DNA from: Treponema sp.
GTDB lineage: Bacteria > Spirochaetota > Spirochaetia > Treponematales > Treponemataceae
Direction of reading: 5' to 3'
DNA: 5,143 nt
Assembly (NCBI GenBank): GCA_016293645.1
Contig: JAEDDW010000111.1
Location: 1 to 5,143 of the forward strand
Made by a program: the position numbers and the translations under genes. Position 1 is the stretch's first letter. Each line of letters starts with the position of its first letter. Below are positions 5,142 to 5,143 of this stretch, in pieces. The notes under the pieces are model-generated. The model saw nothing but the letters and a program-made list of their open reading frames with translations. It was not told where the DNA came from and ran no database searches.

Positions 5142-5143
5142 AA

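Larger units (their letters stand above)
4825..5143. other. Non-coding repeat-rich region downstream of the operon
   Basis: I find no convincing gene on either strand in these 319 bases. They hold, in order: about 50 bp of unremarkable sequence; a 46-bp palindrome with a T run; a small 6-bp hairpin; two 19-bp direct repeats with a related third copy; and two long-armed inverted repeats, the second ending at the window edge. The density of repeats suggests a dispersed intergenic repeat or decayed mobile-element landing site. Confidence 0.7.

Overview
The window looks like a piece of a spirochaete chromosome, most likely a host-associated Treponema-type organism. This is inferred from the character of the aspartyl-tRNA synthetase, the moderate GC content, and a surface-repeat protein type that I remember from Leptospira and Treponema. 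No marker here proves the genus.

Layout. Positions 1-1011 (minus strand) hold the N-terminal 337 codons of aspS, cut by the window edge. A 211-bp AT-rich divergent spacer (1012-1222) carries a good -10 box for the plus-strand operon, a 7-bp perfect inverted repeat and a clear ribosome binding site. Positions 1223-4824 (plus strand) hold three tightly spaced genes: a small ECF-type RNA polymerase sigma factor; a single-pass membrane protein that looks like its anti-sigma factor, with a DUF4384-like exported domain; and a 771-residue exported caspase-family (C14, orthocaspase-like) protein. The last carries an intact His/Cys dyad, a beta-sandwich-like domain, about twelve 15-16-residue G-[VA]-Q-x-x-G-[IL]-x-N surface repeats and a beta-rich C-terminus. 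Positions 4825-5143 are non-coding and repeat-rich: a 46-bp palindrome followed by six T's (probable terminator, also resembling the ends of IS3-family elements), 19-bp direct repeats and two long inverted repeats.

How the genes may work together. The junctions (8 bp between sigma and anti-sigma; 24 bp between anti-sigma and protease) and the shared strand suggest one transcript. The membrane protein probably holds the sigma factor inactive until its outer domain senses something. The released sigma would then transcribe its own operon and other targets, including the exported caspase-like protein. Sigma, transmembrane anti-sigma and a secreted caspase fused to surface repeats together form the most interesting unit here. 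Its biological role (surface proteolysis, envelope stress, contact-dependent or antagonistic function) cannot be read from the sequence.
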